Origin: an uncultured Collinsella sp.
Lineage (GTDB): Bacteria; Actinomycetota; Coriobacteriia; Coriobacteriales; Coriobacteriaceae
Assembly (NCBI GenBank): GCA_902475245.1
Contig: CABRYP010000003.1
Coordinates: 62,001-126,000 of the forward strand
DNA length: 64,000 nt
Direction of reading: 5' to 3'
This document shows positions 1 to 8,353 of this stretch, piece after piece. Position numbers and translations under genes: made by a program. The notes under the pieces are model-generated. The model worked only from the letters and a program-made list of their open reading frames with translations, was not told where the DNA came from and did not search any database. Position 1 is the first letter of the stretch. The number at the start of each line of letters is the position of its first letter.

Positions 1-199
1 ACATTGGTACGTTTGGTGAGGACGCGCACCCGGCATTAGCGTGTTGGGAGGCTGTCTGCCACGAATCGGGCCTATCTACTGGTCTTGCAGCTTTATGGTG
101 CGATGCGGCTTGTGGGGCGGGCGGGGGTCGGTCCGTGGTAGACTATCGAACAACGTTTATTAATCGCGCGGTATCGTTGCCGCGAGAAGGGGTTGCGCC
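1..199. other. Leader region before xpt, no gene seen
   Basis: I see no coding sequence, RNA gene or purine-riboswitch-like core here. The last bases carry a purine-rich stretch (GAGAAGGGG) that serves as ribosome binding site for xpt. The left part may be the end of an intergenic region that continues outside the window. Confidence 0.5.
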
Positions 200-778
200 A
201 TGCAGGAGCTTGAGGATCGTATTCGCCATGACGGCATCGTAAAGGCCGGTAACGTCCTTAAGGTTGATGCCTTCCTCAACCACCAGTGCGACGTTGAGCT
301 GTTCGACCACATGGGTGCCGAGTGGGCCCGTCTGTTCGAGGGTGTCGAGATCAACAAGATCCTGACCATCGAGGCTTCGGGCATTGGCATGGCTTGCATC
401 GCAGCTCAGCATTTTGGCGGCGTGCCGGTAGTCTTTGCCAAGAAGGCACAGTCCATCAACCTTGACGGCGAGCAGTATGCCACGACCATCTACTCCTTTA
501 CCAAGCAGAAGGAGTACCCGGTCATCGTTGGCAAGCGCTTCCTGTCCGAGGGCGACAAGGTTCTGATCATCGACGACTTCCTGGCCAACGGCTGCGCGCT
601 CGAGGGTCTTATCAAGATCTGTGAGGCTGCGGGTGCCGAGGTGTCCGGTATTGGCATTGCGGTGGAGAAGGGCTTCCAGGGCGGTGGCGATAAGCTCCGC
701 GAGCTCGGCTTCCGCGTTGAGAGCCTGGCCCGTATCGCCGATATGGACTGCGAGACCGGCGAGATCACCTTCGCCTAA
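200..778 (+). CDS. xpt: Xanthine phosphoribosyltransferase
   Basis: This 192-residue cytoplasmic enzyme should convert xanthine and PRPP to XMP in purine salvage. The PRPP-binding motif VLIIDDFLANG is visible near residues 122-132, with the acidic pair followed by the small-residue loop typical of type I phosphoribosyltransferases. The length matches the Xpt family (about 190 residues). The N-terminus MQELEDRI and the stretch around KKAQSINL are also typical of Xpt rather than Hpt or Apt. The start ATG is preceded by GAGAAGGGG. A strong hairpin terminator follows within 30 bases, so the gene is probably transcribed alone. No guanine riboswitch is seen upstream, unlike in many Firmicutes. Confidence 0.93.
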   Translation: MQELEDRIRHDGIVKAGNVLKVDAFLNHQCDVELFDHMGAEWARLFEGVEINKILTIEASGIGMACIAAQHFGGVPVVFAKKAQSINLDGEQYATTIYSFTKQKEYPVIVGKRFLSEGDKVLIIDDFLANGCALEGLIKICEAAGAEVSGIGIAVEKGFQGGGDKLRELGFRVESLARIADMDCETGEITFA

Positions 779-806
779 GCGCGCAACACAAGCGATTGGT
801 ATGCGA

Positions 807-841
807 TGTGACAAAGGGACTGTCCCTTTGTCACATTTTTT
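807..841 (+). terminator. Perfect-stem intrinsic terminator after xpt
   Basis: A 14-bp perfect inverted repeat (TGTGACAAAGGGAC at 807-820 and its complement at 822-835) with a one-base loop is followed by six T. It ends xpt transcription. The very regular palindrome resembles a dispersed repeat used as a terminator. Confidence 0.8.
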
Positions 842-861
842 GTATGAGGGGAGGTGTTGAT

Positions 862-1242
862 ATGGATGAGAACAAGATGGGATGGCGCGAGTATGCGCGC
901 TATGCCGAGATGTCGGTCGAGGAGTTGGCGCGCGATTGCGAGGTGCAGGTGTTTCGCGCGACGGGCCCGGGTGGGCAGGGCGTGAACACGACGGACTCGG
1001 CGGTGCGCATGAAGCATGGGCCCACGGGGATTACCGTGACGGCGCGCGAGAGCCGCAGTCAGTTCCAAAACCGTAGCAGCTGCCTGCGTAAGCTGCGCGC
1101 TGAGCTTGAGCGTCGCGGACGTCCACCGCGCCGACGCGTAAAGACCAAGGTGCCTCAGCGCTCTCGCCAGCGCAGGCTCAATGATAAGCACTTCAACGCC
1201 ATTAAAAAGGCCAACCGTCGCAAACCGGGCAGCGACGAATAG
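862..1242 (+). CDS. Peptide chain release factor-like protein (GGQ domain)
   Basis: A small 126-residue basic protein built around the class I release factor catalytic domain. The motif GPGGQGVNTTDSAVR carries the GGQ that triggers peptidyl-tRNA hydrolysis, and the C-terminus is rich in Arg and Lys, as in ribosome-rescue hydrolases of the ArfB type. No codon-recognition domains are present, so it is not RF1 or RF2. The start at 862 is chosen because GAGGTG lies just upstream and the product then begins MDENKMGW; an earlier in-frame GTG falls inside the xpt terminator. It stands alone between that terminator and a convergent kinase gene. A role in rescuing stalled ribosomes is inferred from the family. 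Confidence 0.8.
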   Translation: MDENKMGWREYARYAEMSVEELARDCEVQVFRATGPGGQGVNTTDSAVRMKHGPTGITVTARESRSQFQNRSSCLRKLRAELERRGRPPRRRVKTKVPQRSRQRRLNDKHFNAIKKANRRKPGSDE

Positions 1243-1250
1243 CTTCCTCA

Positions 1251-1321
1251 TAAGTTGCGGTGAAATAGGGATTGTTTTGCGGCACTTGCTGCATAAACAG
1301 TCCCTATTTCACCGCAACTTA
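1251..1321. repeat. Palindromic repeat family A, copy 1
   Basis: Inverted repeat with outer arms TAAGTTGCGGTGAAATA and complement, extended inward by GGGATTGTT opposite AACAGTCCC, with one wobble position. It sits between two convergent genes and could act as a bidirectional terminator or REP-like element. The same outer arm occurs near 18350, 19634, 45150, 57487 and 59023. Confidence 0.85.
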
Positions 1322-1328
1322 GGTTGGG

Positions 1329-2291
1329 TTAGCGGGTGGGGCGCCAGACCTCGAGGACGGCGGGAAGGATGTCCACCACGATGCGCGAGGCGACAACGGG
1401 CTCGCCGTCGGCTTGGATGGGGTAGTCGGGCTCCTCGAACGTGAACTCGGCATGGCGGCAGCGGCGCATGCGAACCGGCGGCAGCTTGGTATGGTGGCCG
1501 TCCTTGGCCGAAAGAAACATAGGCAGGGCAATCGCGCGAGGGACGGGGCCGCAGGCGTAGCAGACGTCGAGCATGCCGTCGCAGGGGTCGGCATCGGGAC
1601 AGATGCGATAGCCCGAGCCATACGTGGGACCCAGCTGAATCGCCATGATGATCGTCCTCACGCGCTCGGCGGGCGCCCCGTCAAAGCTGACTGCCATGGG
1701 GTAGTTGCGATAGCGCAGGCCAAACTGCTCAAGTCCCGAGAGGGTGTAGAGCGGTGCGCCCGTCAAGCCGGTCTTTTTGCGCAGCTCGGTGGTGCCCAGG
1801 CCGATGGCGGCATCGATGCCAACCGAAAGCGTCTGGTCGTAGTACTCAACGGAAGCCTCGCCGCTACCGTTTGCGGGGTTCCATGAGCGAATGCGCCCGA
1901 TGTCCTGACGCTGCAGCTCGCAGGTGAGCAGCGCGCCAAAATCCTTGCCGGAGAAATCGTCGATGCCGAGCGTTTGGGCAAAATCGTTACCGGAGCCTAC
2001 GGGTAGGATGGCAAGAGCGGGACGGACCGCCTCGTTCTGCGTCATAAGCCCGTTGACGACCTCGTGGATCACGCCGTCGCCGCCGAGTGTGATAACGGTA
2101 CGATAGCCCTGAGCCTGTGCGGCAAGCTCCTTGGCGTGTCCCATGCGCTCAGTCAGCACCAGATCAAACTGGGATGCGCGCGCGGTCATGTCCAAAAAGC
2201 GCTGCAGGCGCTCAGCGACCTCGCGCGCCGCACCCGACTGGGCGGCAGGGTTGGCGATGATGAGCGTGCGACCAAAATCAGTTGCGTGCAT
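1329..2291 (-). CDS. Diacylglycerol kinase family lipid kinase
   Basis: A 320-residue cytoplasmic or membrane-associated kinase of the DagK/YegS/LCB5 catalytic family, which phosphorylates a lipid alcohol such as diacylglycerol. Seen in order: the N-terminal nucleotide-site segment TLIIANPAAQSG, the glycine-rich motif GGDGVIHEVVNG, and PVGSGNDFAQTLG. The start at 2291 (MHATDFGR) is preferred over a longer reading because AGGAG lies nine bases upstream. The gene converges on the release-factor-like gene across repeat A copy 1. The substrate cannot be decided from sequence; recycling of diacylglycerol into phospholipid synthesis is the usual role. Confidence 0.85.
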   Translation of the reverse strand: MHATDFGRTLIIANPAAQSGAAREVAERLQRFLDMTARASQFDLVLTERMGHAKELAAQAQGYRTVITLGGDGVIHEVVNGLMTQNEAVRPALAILPVGSGNDFAQTLGIDDFSGKDFGALLTCELQRQDIGRIRSWNPANGSGEASVEYYDQTLSVGIDAAIGLGTTELRKKTGLTGAPLYTLSGLEQFGLRYRNYPMAVSFDGAPAERVRTIIMAIQLGPTYGSGYRICPDADPCDGMLDVCYACGPVPRAIALPMFLSAKDGHHTKLPPVRMRRCRHAEFTFEEPDYPIQADGEPVVASRIVVDILPAVLEVWRPTR

Positions 2292-2378
2292 GGGGCGACT
2301 CCTGGCGTATGACGTGACGGTGCGGTCGCGCTCAGGTCGAATTGCCCCCGATTGTGGCTGCACGGCGAATACTAACGT

Positions 2379-3800
2379 CTACTCTATCAGGTCGTTGTGG
2401 CGCTCGATAGCATCCGCTACCGTACCGCCCTCATCCACAATAAGCGAACGGCGTTTAGGCGAGACAATGCGCTGCGCGGGATATACGCCGCGGTGGCCGC
2501 CGACAAGATAGCTGATAAACGCCACGATCACGAAGAAGCCGGCTGCCGTGCCGTGGAACAGGTCGATGGCCATCATACAGGTGGTGATGGGCACGTTAAG
2601 GCCGGCGCAGAAAACACCGAGCATGCCCAGCGCCGCCAGAAAGCTGGGGTCGATACCGACGAGGCAACCGATCCAGCCGCCGAGCGCCGCGCCGATGCCA
2701 AACAGGGGCGTGACCTCGCCGCCTTGGAAGCCTGCACCCAGGGTAAGCGCCGTCACCACGAGCTTGATGGCTGCGTCGGCAAGGGTCGTGTTACCGGCGA
2801 ACCCGGCGCCCGAGAGCCAGGTGGCAAGGCTGGCATACTTCCAGGCGTCGAGCATCGCGTATGCCGCGAGCACCACGAGCGCGCCCACGAGTGCGCGAGC
2901 AAGGTAGTTGGTGATAAAGCGACCGTACAGGCTTTTGACGGTTCGAACCGACCAGGCAAAGAGGCGTGCCGTCAGACCGAAGATAATGGCGCTGATAACA
3001 ACGATGGCAACCGTCCGTGGTGTCATGTTGGGAACGCTGGCGATGACATTCGCTTCGTACTCGGTACCCAGGGCGAGTGATGTAAAGTAGCCGGTAAACG
3101 AGGCGACCAGACAGTAGATGCCCGCGGTGTAGTCGATCTTGCCGATAAAACACATCTCCATGCCAAAGAACGCGCCGGCAAGGGGCGAACCGAATACGGC
3201 GCCAAAGGCCGACGAGATGCCGGCGAGCATGAGGTCGTGGTGGTCATGCTTTTTGAGGTGGGCGAGGCTCGAGATGTTGCTGGCGATGGTGCCGCCAATC
3301 TGCACCGCGGCTCCCTCGCGACCGGCCGATCCGCCCGTTAGGTGCGTGAGCGTGGAGCAGATGAAGGTGAGGACGGCCATGCGCATATGGATGAGACGTG
3401 TGCCCAGAGCGGAGTCGATGACCAGGTTGTTGCCTCGTTTGGCGGCAAGGCCGTGGTTTTTGTACACCCATGCGGTGGCCATGCCCACAACGGGAAGCAG
3501 CGCGTAAATCCATGCATGGTGCTCGCGATAGTCGGTCGCGATATTCAGCGAGGCCAAAAACGCCCAAGCGGCAACGCCCATGGCGAGCGAGACGATGACG
3601 ACGAGTGCGAGCAACTTGGCGCTTGCGAGTAGGTTGCGGACATTGCGGCGCGTGTCGGCAGCTAAGAGATGCTCGGAGCGGGTGATCTGATGCCTGCCTG
3701 CCATGATGACGTCGTTCAGGGAGAAAAAGCCGCCGTCGTCGAGCGGCTGGGAATGATCCTGCGCCTCGTTTGCGCTTTCGGGTTTGTCGGTAAAAGCCAT
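2379..3800 (-). CDS. ClC-family anion/proton antiporter, possibly fluoride type
   Basis: A 473-residue polytopic membrane protein of the ClC family. The pore motif GGSAGREGAAVQIGG near residue 157 corresponds to the GREGP signature of chloride transporters, and GAGFQGGEVTPLFG appears in the second half. The conserved GSGIP serine motif is absent, and a KRGNNLVIDSA segment stands in its place. As I recall, this pattern is typical of the CLC-F clade, which exports fluoride against protons. I therefore lean to a fluoride/proton antiporter, but no fluoride riboswitch is visible upstream. The start at 3800 has AGAGGAAC before it. A hydrophilic N-terminal tail of about 50 residues precedes the first membrane segment. 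Confidence 0.85.
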   Translation of the reverse strand: MAFTDKPESANEAQDHSQPLDDGGFFSLNDVIMAGRHQITRSEHLLAADTRRNVRNLLASAKLLALVVIVSLAMGVAAWAFLASLNIATDYREHHAWIYALLPVVGMATAWVYKNHGLAAKRGNNLVIDSALGTRLIHMRMAVLTFICSTLTHLTGGSAGREGAAVQIGGTIASNISSLAHLKKHDHHDLMLAGISSAFGAVFGSPLAGAFFGMEMCFIGKIDYTAGIYCLVASFTGYFTSLALGTEYEANVIASVPNMTPRTVAIVVISAIIFGLTARLFAWSVRTVKSLYGRFITNYLARALVGALVVLAAYAMLDAWKYASLATWLSGAGFAGNTTLADAAIKLVVTALTLGAGFQGGEVTPLFGIGAALGGWIGCLVGIDPSFLAALGMLGVFCAGLNVPITTCMMAIDLFHGTAAGFFVIVAFISYLVGGHRGVYPAQRIVSPKRRSLIVDEGGTVADAIERHNDLIE

Positions 3801-4008
3801 ACGTTCCTCTTTTTGGTTGCAACACGAGCATTATAAAACGCGGTAAACGCGACGAGCCGGTGGGTTGGTTTCCATTCTGTTTCGCGGCTTGCGGCCGACA
3901 GGTGTATTTGCGGGTACAGGCCAAGTCGCGGTCGCGCGTCGGGGATTATACTGAGACAAGCATAAAGAATCGGCGCCCCGTTGTGCGCCGTGGCATTAAG
4001 AGGTGCAT

Positions 4009-5271
4009 ATGGCAGAGAAGCTCATTCCGCTGGAGGACGCGCAGTCGATTGTTCTGTCGCACGTTGCTCCGACCGATCTCGTCGAGATTCCCGTGTGGCA
4101 GGCCGCCGGTCTTCCCTTGGCCGAGGACGCGGTGGCCGATATCGACATCTCGCCGTTTGCCAACAGCGCTATGGACGGATATGCCGTGCGCTCGGCGGAC
4201 TTGGCGCAGGCATCTGGCGAGGCGCCGGTGACGCTCGATGTTATCGGACATGAGGCCGCGGGTCATGTGTTTGGGGTCGCAATCGGCGCGTGCGAGACGG
4301 TCCGCATCATGACGGGCGCACCGGTGCCCGAGGGTGCCGATGCCGTGGTGAAGTACGAGATCGTCGATGTGCTCGACGGTGACGGCAACGAGGGCTCGCG
4401 TGTGAGGTTCTCGGCGCCGGCGAAGGTGGGGGAGAACGTTCGCTCTGCCGCCGAGGAGGCCCATGCCGGCGATGTTGTGATGCGCGCCGGCGAGGTCGTG
4501 GCTCCGGTGGGCGCGGGTCTGCTGGCAAGCGCCGGATACGCGAGCGTGAAGGTGCACGCTGCCCCACGTGTGGGCATCATCTCGCTGGGCACGGAGCTGG
4601 TCGCACCGAGCAAGGTACCGGCGCGCGGTCAGATTCGCGATTCCAACTCCTCAGCGCTGATGGCCGAGGCGCTCGATGCGGGAGCCGAGCCCGTGTTCTA
4701 CGGCATTGCGCCCGATGATGAGCGGGCGATTGCCGAGCTGGTGCATCGTGCCGTGCGGGAGTGCGATTTTGTCATTACGAGCGGTGGCGCCTCGGCGGGT
4801 GATTACGATTTCGTGACGGCGCTCGTCCGGCGCGAGGGCGAGGTGCTGTTTGACCGCATCTCGATGCGTCCGGGCAAGGCCATCACGTTTGGCTTGCTCG
4901 GGGGTAAGCCCTACCTGGGACTTTCAGGCAATCCGGCCGCGGCGTATGTGGGCTTTGAGATGCTCGCCCGCCCGGCGATTCGCAAGATGCGCGGCTTTGC
5001 CGAGGGTGCGCGTCCCGTGCAGCAGGCGACGCTCACACACGGCGTGAAAAAGCGACAGCATCGCCGCTTCTTCGATCGCGCCACGGTTTTACGCGACCCC
5101 GAGACCGGTGAGCTGTTGGTGACCGAGGCCAAGACGCAGAATTCGGCGCTGCTTGGAACTATGCAGCGTGCGAACTGCCTGCTGTGTATTGACGAAGGAC
5201 CGTGCGAGCTCAAGGCGGGAGATGTCGTGGACGTTGTTCGCGTCGACCTGCCCGAGGGCGCCGTGTTGTAG
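4009..5271 (+). CDS. moeA: Molybdopterin molybdotransferase MoeA
   Basis: A 420-residue cytoplasmic enzyme that inserts molybdate into adenylated molybdopterin in the last step of Mo-cofactor synthesis. Family marks seen: NSAMDGYAVRS, the RIMTGAPVPEGADAVV segment, the MoCF-domain region GIISLGTELV with SGGASAGDYDF, and RPGKAITFG near the GNPAAAYVGF motif. The ATG at 4009 is chosen over an upstream GTG because AAGAGG lies five bases before it. The gene for the adenylating partner follows after 10 bases with its own AGGAGG, so the two form an operon. A TATACT box at 3947-3952 may be its -10 element. Confidence 0.95.
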   Translation: MAEKLIPLEDAQSIVLSHVAPTDLVEIPVWQAAGLPLAEDAVADIDISPFANSAMDGYAVRSADLAQASGEAPVTLDVIGHEAAGHVFGVAIGACETVRIMTGAPVPEGADAVVKYEIVDVLDGDGNEGSRVRFSAPAKVGENVRSAAEEAHAGDVVMRAGEVVAPVGAGLLASAGYASVKVHAAPRVGIISLGTELVAPSKVPARGQIRDSNSSALMAEALDAGAEPVFYGIAPDDERAIAELVHRAVRECDFVITSGGASAGDYDFVTALVRREGEVLFDRISMRPGKAITFGLLGGKPYLGLSGNPAAAYVGFEMLARPAIRKMRGFAEGARPVQQATLTHGVKKRQHRRFFDRATVLRDPETGELLVTEAKTQNSALLGTMQRANCLLCIDEGPCELKAGDVVDVVRVDLPEGAVL

Positions 5272-5281
5272 GAGGAATGCT

Positions 5282-5761
5282 ATGGAGCTGAAGATATCGA
5301 TTGTGACGTGCTCGGATACGCGCGATCTTGCCCAGGACGAGGCCGGAGCTGCACTCGAGGAACTTATCGAGGCGCAGGGCTGGACGGTCGCCTCACACGT
5401 GGTCGTGCGCGACGACGCCAGCGAGATCGGTGATGCCATTGTGGAAGCCGCCGATGAGTGTCACGCCAATGTCGTGCTCACCAGCGGCGGAACTGGGCTT
5501 TCGATGCGCGACGTGACACCCGAGGCGACGCGTGCCGTCTGCGACCGCGATGTGCCGGGTATTGCAGAGGCAATCCGTGCGTACTCCATGACCAAGACGC
5601 GCCGCGCCATGCTCTCGCGCGCCGTGTGTATGCAGCGTGGGCATACGCTTGTCATCAACTTTCCGGGATCTACGAAAGCGGCCCGCGAAAGCTGGGAGGC
5701 TGTGAGCGACCAGCTGGAGCATGCGGCCCAAATGACGGCGGGCGGCGGGCACGCCAAATAA
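5282..5761 (+). CDS. mogA: Molybdenum cofactor protein MogA/MoaB
   Basis: A 159-residue protein of the MoCF (molybdopterin-binding) fold that adenylates molybdopterin before MoeA inserts the metal. The ligand-binding motif TSGGTGLSMRDVTPEAT is present, followed by RDVPGIAEAIR, a typical arrangement for MogA and MoaB. The start has AGGAGG six bases upstream and lies 10 bases after moeA. Bacterial MogA and MoaB are hard to separate by eye; the neighbour moeA favours the MogA role. A strong terminator follows. Confidence 0.9.
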   Translation: MELKISIVTCSDTRDLAQDEAGAALEELIEAQGWTVASHVVVRDDASEIGDAIVEAADECHANVVLTSGGTGLSMRDVTPEATRAVCDRDVPGIAEAIRAYSMTKTRRAMLSRAVCMQRGHTLVINFPGSTKAARESWEAVSDQLEHAAQMTAGGGHAK

Positions 5762-5774
5762 GCGCGCTACCTGC

Positions 5775-5809
5775 GGCGGAGCGATCTTGCGAGTCGCTCC
5801 GCCCTTTTT
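5775..5809 (+). terminator. Intrinsic terminator of the moeA-mogA operon
   Basis: Stem GGCGGAGCGA with its perfect complement TCGCTCCGCC around a nine-base loop, followed by C and five T. It separates moeA-mogA from the modABC operon. Confidence 0.9.
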
Positions 5810-5966
5810 ATGCAGCGGCAGTGTGGGACGTCTCGTGGTTGTCGGTAAAAGAAAATTATCAGGCGAGAGATATTTATCATAAACATTATTCGCGCCGAAG
5901 TATAATCTTATTACAGAATAAAGCCTGCGGTGAGGTGCCCGGGCATAGCGTTCGAAAGGGTTGAAC

Positions 5967-6839
5967 ATGTTCGATATGGTTTCTCGCCGCGGATTCGTCT
6001 CGCTTTCTGCTGTCGCCGCTGCCGGCCTTGGTCTTGCCGGTTGCTCGGGCAACAAGACGTCCGAGCTGGCCGGATCCGATGCCGGTTCTGCCAAGGCATC
6101 TTTCAAGAAAGCTGTCGAGCTGCAAGTCTTTGCCGCCAACTCGCTCGAGAAGGCCCTGTCCGAGGTTCAGGAGTTCTACACCGAGCAGACCGGCACCACG
6201 TTTGCCGACACGCAGTTTAAGGCCTCCGGCGACCTCGTCGAGCAGATGCGCGCCGGTGCCACGGTCGACGTGCTCATCACCGCTTCCAAGGGCACCATGG
6301 ATGACGCTGAGACCGCCGAGCTCGTCGACGCCGGCACCCGTGAGGACATGTTCGTCAACGACCTCGTGATTATTCGCGCCGAGGGCTCCGACACCAAGGT
6401 CGAGGCCATCGCCGACGTCGTGAATCTGGACGGCAAGATTGCCATCGGCGACGCCAAGACCGTCCCCGCCGGCAAGTACGCCAACCAGGCCCTGGCCTCC
6501 GTGGGCCTCTATACCGGCGCCGAGGGCGACGACGGCGAGTATGTGCCCGAGATCGCCGACAAGGTGGCCCTGGCCGACAAGGTCGGCACCGCTGCGTCTT
6601 ACGTCTCTACAGGCGACTGCGTGGCCGGTTTTGTCTACAGCTCCGATATCTTCCGCTACGACGGCATCGAGGAAGCCTTCGTGTGCCCCGAGGATTCGCA
6701 CAAACCCATCGTGTACCCGGGTGCCGTTGCCGAGAGCTCCGAGCACGCCGACGAGGCCAAGGCGTTCATCGACTTCTGTCTGACCAACAAGAAGGCTCAG
6801 AAGATTTGGGCTAAGTACGGCTTTGAGCTTTCCGAGTAG
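5967..6839 (+). CDS. modA: Molybdate ABC transporter substrate-binding lipoprotein
   Basis: A 290-residue exported lipoprotein that should capture molybdate or tungstate outside the cell. A short N-terminal RR-containing stretch and hydrophobic segment lead to the lipobox LAGC at about residue 25, where the Cys would be lipidated. The mature part begins like ModA (LQVFAANSLEKALSEV, with the ligand-binding AANSL). GAAAGGG lies six bases before the ATG. A TATAAT box at 5901-5906 probably belongs to its promoter, in an AT-rich stretch that could also hold a regulator site. The stop overlaps a possible GTG start of modB, and modC follows, giving a complete modABC operon. Confidence 0.93.
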   Translation: MFDMVSRRGFVSLSAVAAAGLGLAGCSGNKTSELAGSDAGSAKASFKKAVELQVFAANSLEKALSEVQEFYTEQTGTTFADTQFKASGDLVEQMRAGATVDVLITASKGTMDDAETAELVDAGTREDMFVNDLVIIRAEGSDTKVEAIADVVNLDGKIAIGDAKTVPAGKYANQALASVGLYTGAEGDDGEYVPEIADKVALADKVGTAASYVSTGDCVAGFVYSSDIFRYDGIEEAFVCPEDSHKPIVYPGAVAESSEHADEAKAFIDFCLTNKKAQKIWAKYGFELSE

Positions 6840-6907
6840 TGCGGCTTGGCGCGATAATTCCATCGTTTTGTGTTTCACTCCGTCCTTGTATTCGCTTGGA
6901 GCTTTTC

Positions 6908-8350
6908 GTGCTTAATAGATTCCGCATGCTTGTCGCCTGTGCTTTGACCTTCGCGCTTTGCTGGGTGCCGGGATTTGCGTTTGCTGGGGACGCCGAGGAC
7001 GGGGCCCAGGTTGCTGCGACCGCTCATGGGCTTTCCTATGGAATCGAGCGTTTTGAGCGGTTGGCGAAGGGGACCGCTCGTGCCATGGAGGGCCAGCCTG
7101 AGGGCTACCGGTTTCCCGTTGACGAGGATGTGGACCTTGTAGTGGCGCCTGCTGCCGATCGCGTTGTGGTGTGGATATCGCCCAAGGCGGTCGAGAAGTA
7201 TGGATTGGATCTGCAGGACAACGAGTGCGTATCGGGTCTCAAGGCCCTCGTCTGTGACCTCGACAGCGCAAACTGCATGGGAGGTGCGCGGCTGGGGGAC
7301 GTGGATCTTCCTTGGTATGTCACGGCGGAAACAACGTTTGATGCCGGCGGGTATACCTATGGCTTTGATGAGCGCGGTGCGGATGGGGACCGCTATGTGG
7401 TGATTTCATCGGCCTCGGGTGATGCCAAGGGCGGAGCGCGTTGGCTTGATAGCGCTCAAATGGTAGAAGCATCGTCTGCCGTGATGCGGGATGAGCAGGG
7501 GCCCTTGACCTCTCTGGTCTCCTTTTTGGGCGACATCGACTATCGCCCGTTTTGGGTGTCCATAAAAACGAGCGGCCTTGCCCTGCTGATCTCCGTTGCG
7601 CTGGGCTTGTTCGCCGCGTGGAAGACTATGGGTACCTCGAGTCGTATCAAGGGCCTGCTCGATTCGGTCTTTACGATTCCTATGGTGCTGCCGCCCACGG
7701 TCTGCGGCTTTCTGCTCCTCATGCTGTTTGGCCGCTCGACCGGGGTCGGTCGGTGGCTTATCGCGCATGGCGTCTCGATCGTCTTTACGTGGCCCGCGGC
7801 GGTGATATCTGCCGTGGTGGTGTCGTTTCCCCTGGTCTACCGCACGGCGCTCGGTGCCTTTGAGAGCCTCGATACGCAGATGCTCGACGCCGCGCGAACC
7901 TTGGGATGGTCCGAACGTCGCATCTTTGCCAAGCTCATGATGCCGCTCGGCTGGCCCTCCATCGCCGCCGGCACGGTGCTCGCCTTCGCGCGTGCCATGG
8001 GCGAGTTTGGCTGCACCCTGTTCTTTGCGGGCAACTACGCCGGCATTACCCAGACCATTCCCATCGCCATCTACTTTGAGTGGATGGGGGGCAACACGTC
8101 GGTAGCCCTCTTTTGGGTCGTGGTCGTAATTGCGTTCAGCTTCCTGGTCATTCTGTTCATCAATATGTACACCGCTCATTCGCAAAAGTATCGCGAGCGG
8201 GGCCTTTCCCGTGCGGAGCGCAAGCAGGCCAAGCAGCTGGGTGGCCAGGCCGATTCGCTCGACCCAGTCGGCGGCGATGCGCTGCGTATCGATCGCGAGG
8301 CGCTGGCCGAGCTCATGCGCGATGACGCCGTCTCGAAGGGAGGTCGATAG
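6908..8350 (+). CDS. modB: Molybdate ABC transporter permease with large extracytoplasmic domain
   Basis: About 480 residues, roughly twice the normal ModB length. Residues 1 to about 25 look like a signal peptide (ending GFAFAGDAE). About 185 polar residues that I do not recognise follow, then from about residue 214 a typical ModB permease with the EAA-like loop LDAARTLGWSERRIFAKLM, and a charged C-terminal tail of about 60 residues. I chose GTG 6908 because GGAG lies seven bases upstream and a signal peptide then starts cleanly. A GTG at 6839 overlapping the modA stop, or the ATG at 6926, are alternatives. The extra domain could bind ligand or ModA; that is inference. modC follows after three bases. 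Confidence 0.85.
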   Translation: MLNRFRMLVACALTFALCWVPGFAFAGDAEDGAQVAATAHGLSYGIERFERLAKGTARAMEGQPEGYRFPVDEDVDLVVAPAADRVVVWISPKAVEKYGLDLQDNECVSGLKALVCDLDSANCMGGARLGDVDLPWYVTAETTFDAGGYTYGFDERGADGDRYVVISSASGDAKGGARWLDSAQMVEASSAVMRDEQGPLTSLVSFLGDIDYRPFWVSIKTSGLALLISVALGLFAAWKTMGTSSRIKGLLDSVFTIPMVLPPTVCGFLLLMLFGRSTGVGRWLIAHGVSIVFTWPAAVISAVVVSFPLVYRTALGAFESLDTQMLDAARTLGWSERRIFAKLMMPLGWPSIAAGTVLAFARAMGEFGCTLFFAGNYAGITQTIPIAIYFEWMGGNTSVALFWVVVVIAFSFLVILFINMYTAHSQKYRERGLSRAERKQAKQLGGQADSLDPVGGDALRIDREALAELMRDDAVSKGGR

Positions 8351-8353
8351 GCC

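Noticed and set aside
1..199. Purine riboswitch before xpt
   Set aside because: The conserved loop sequences of the guanine riboswitch are not visible in the available leader.
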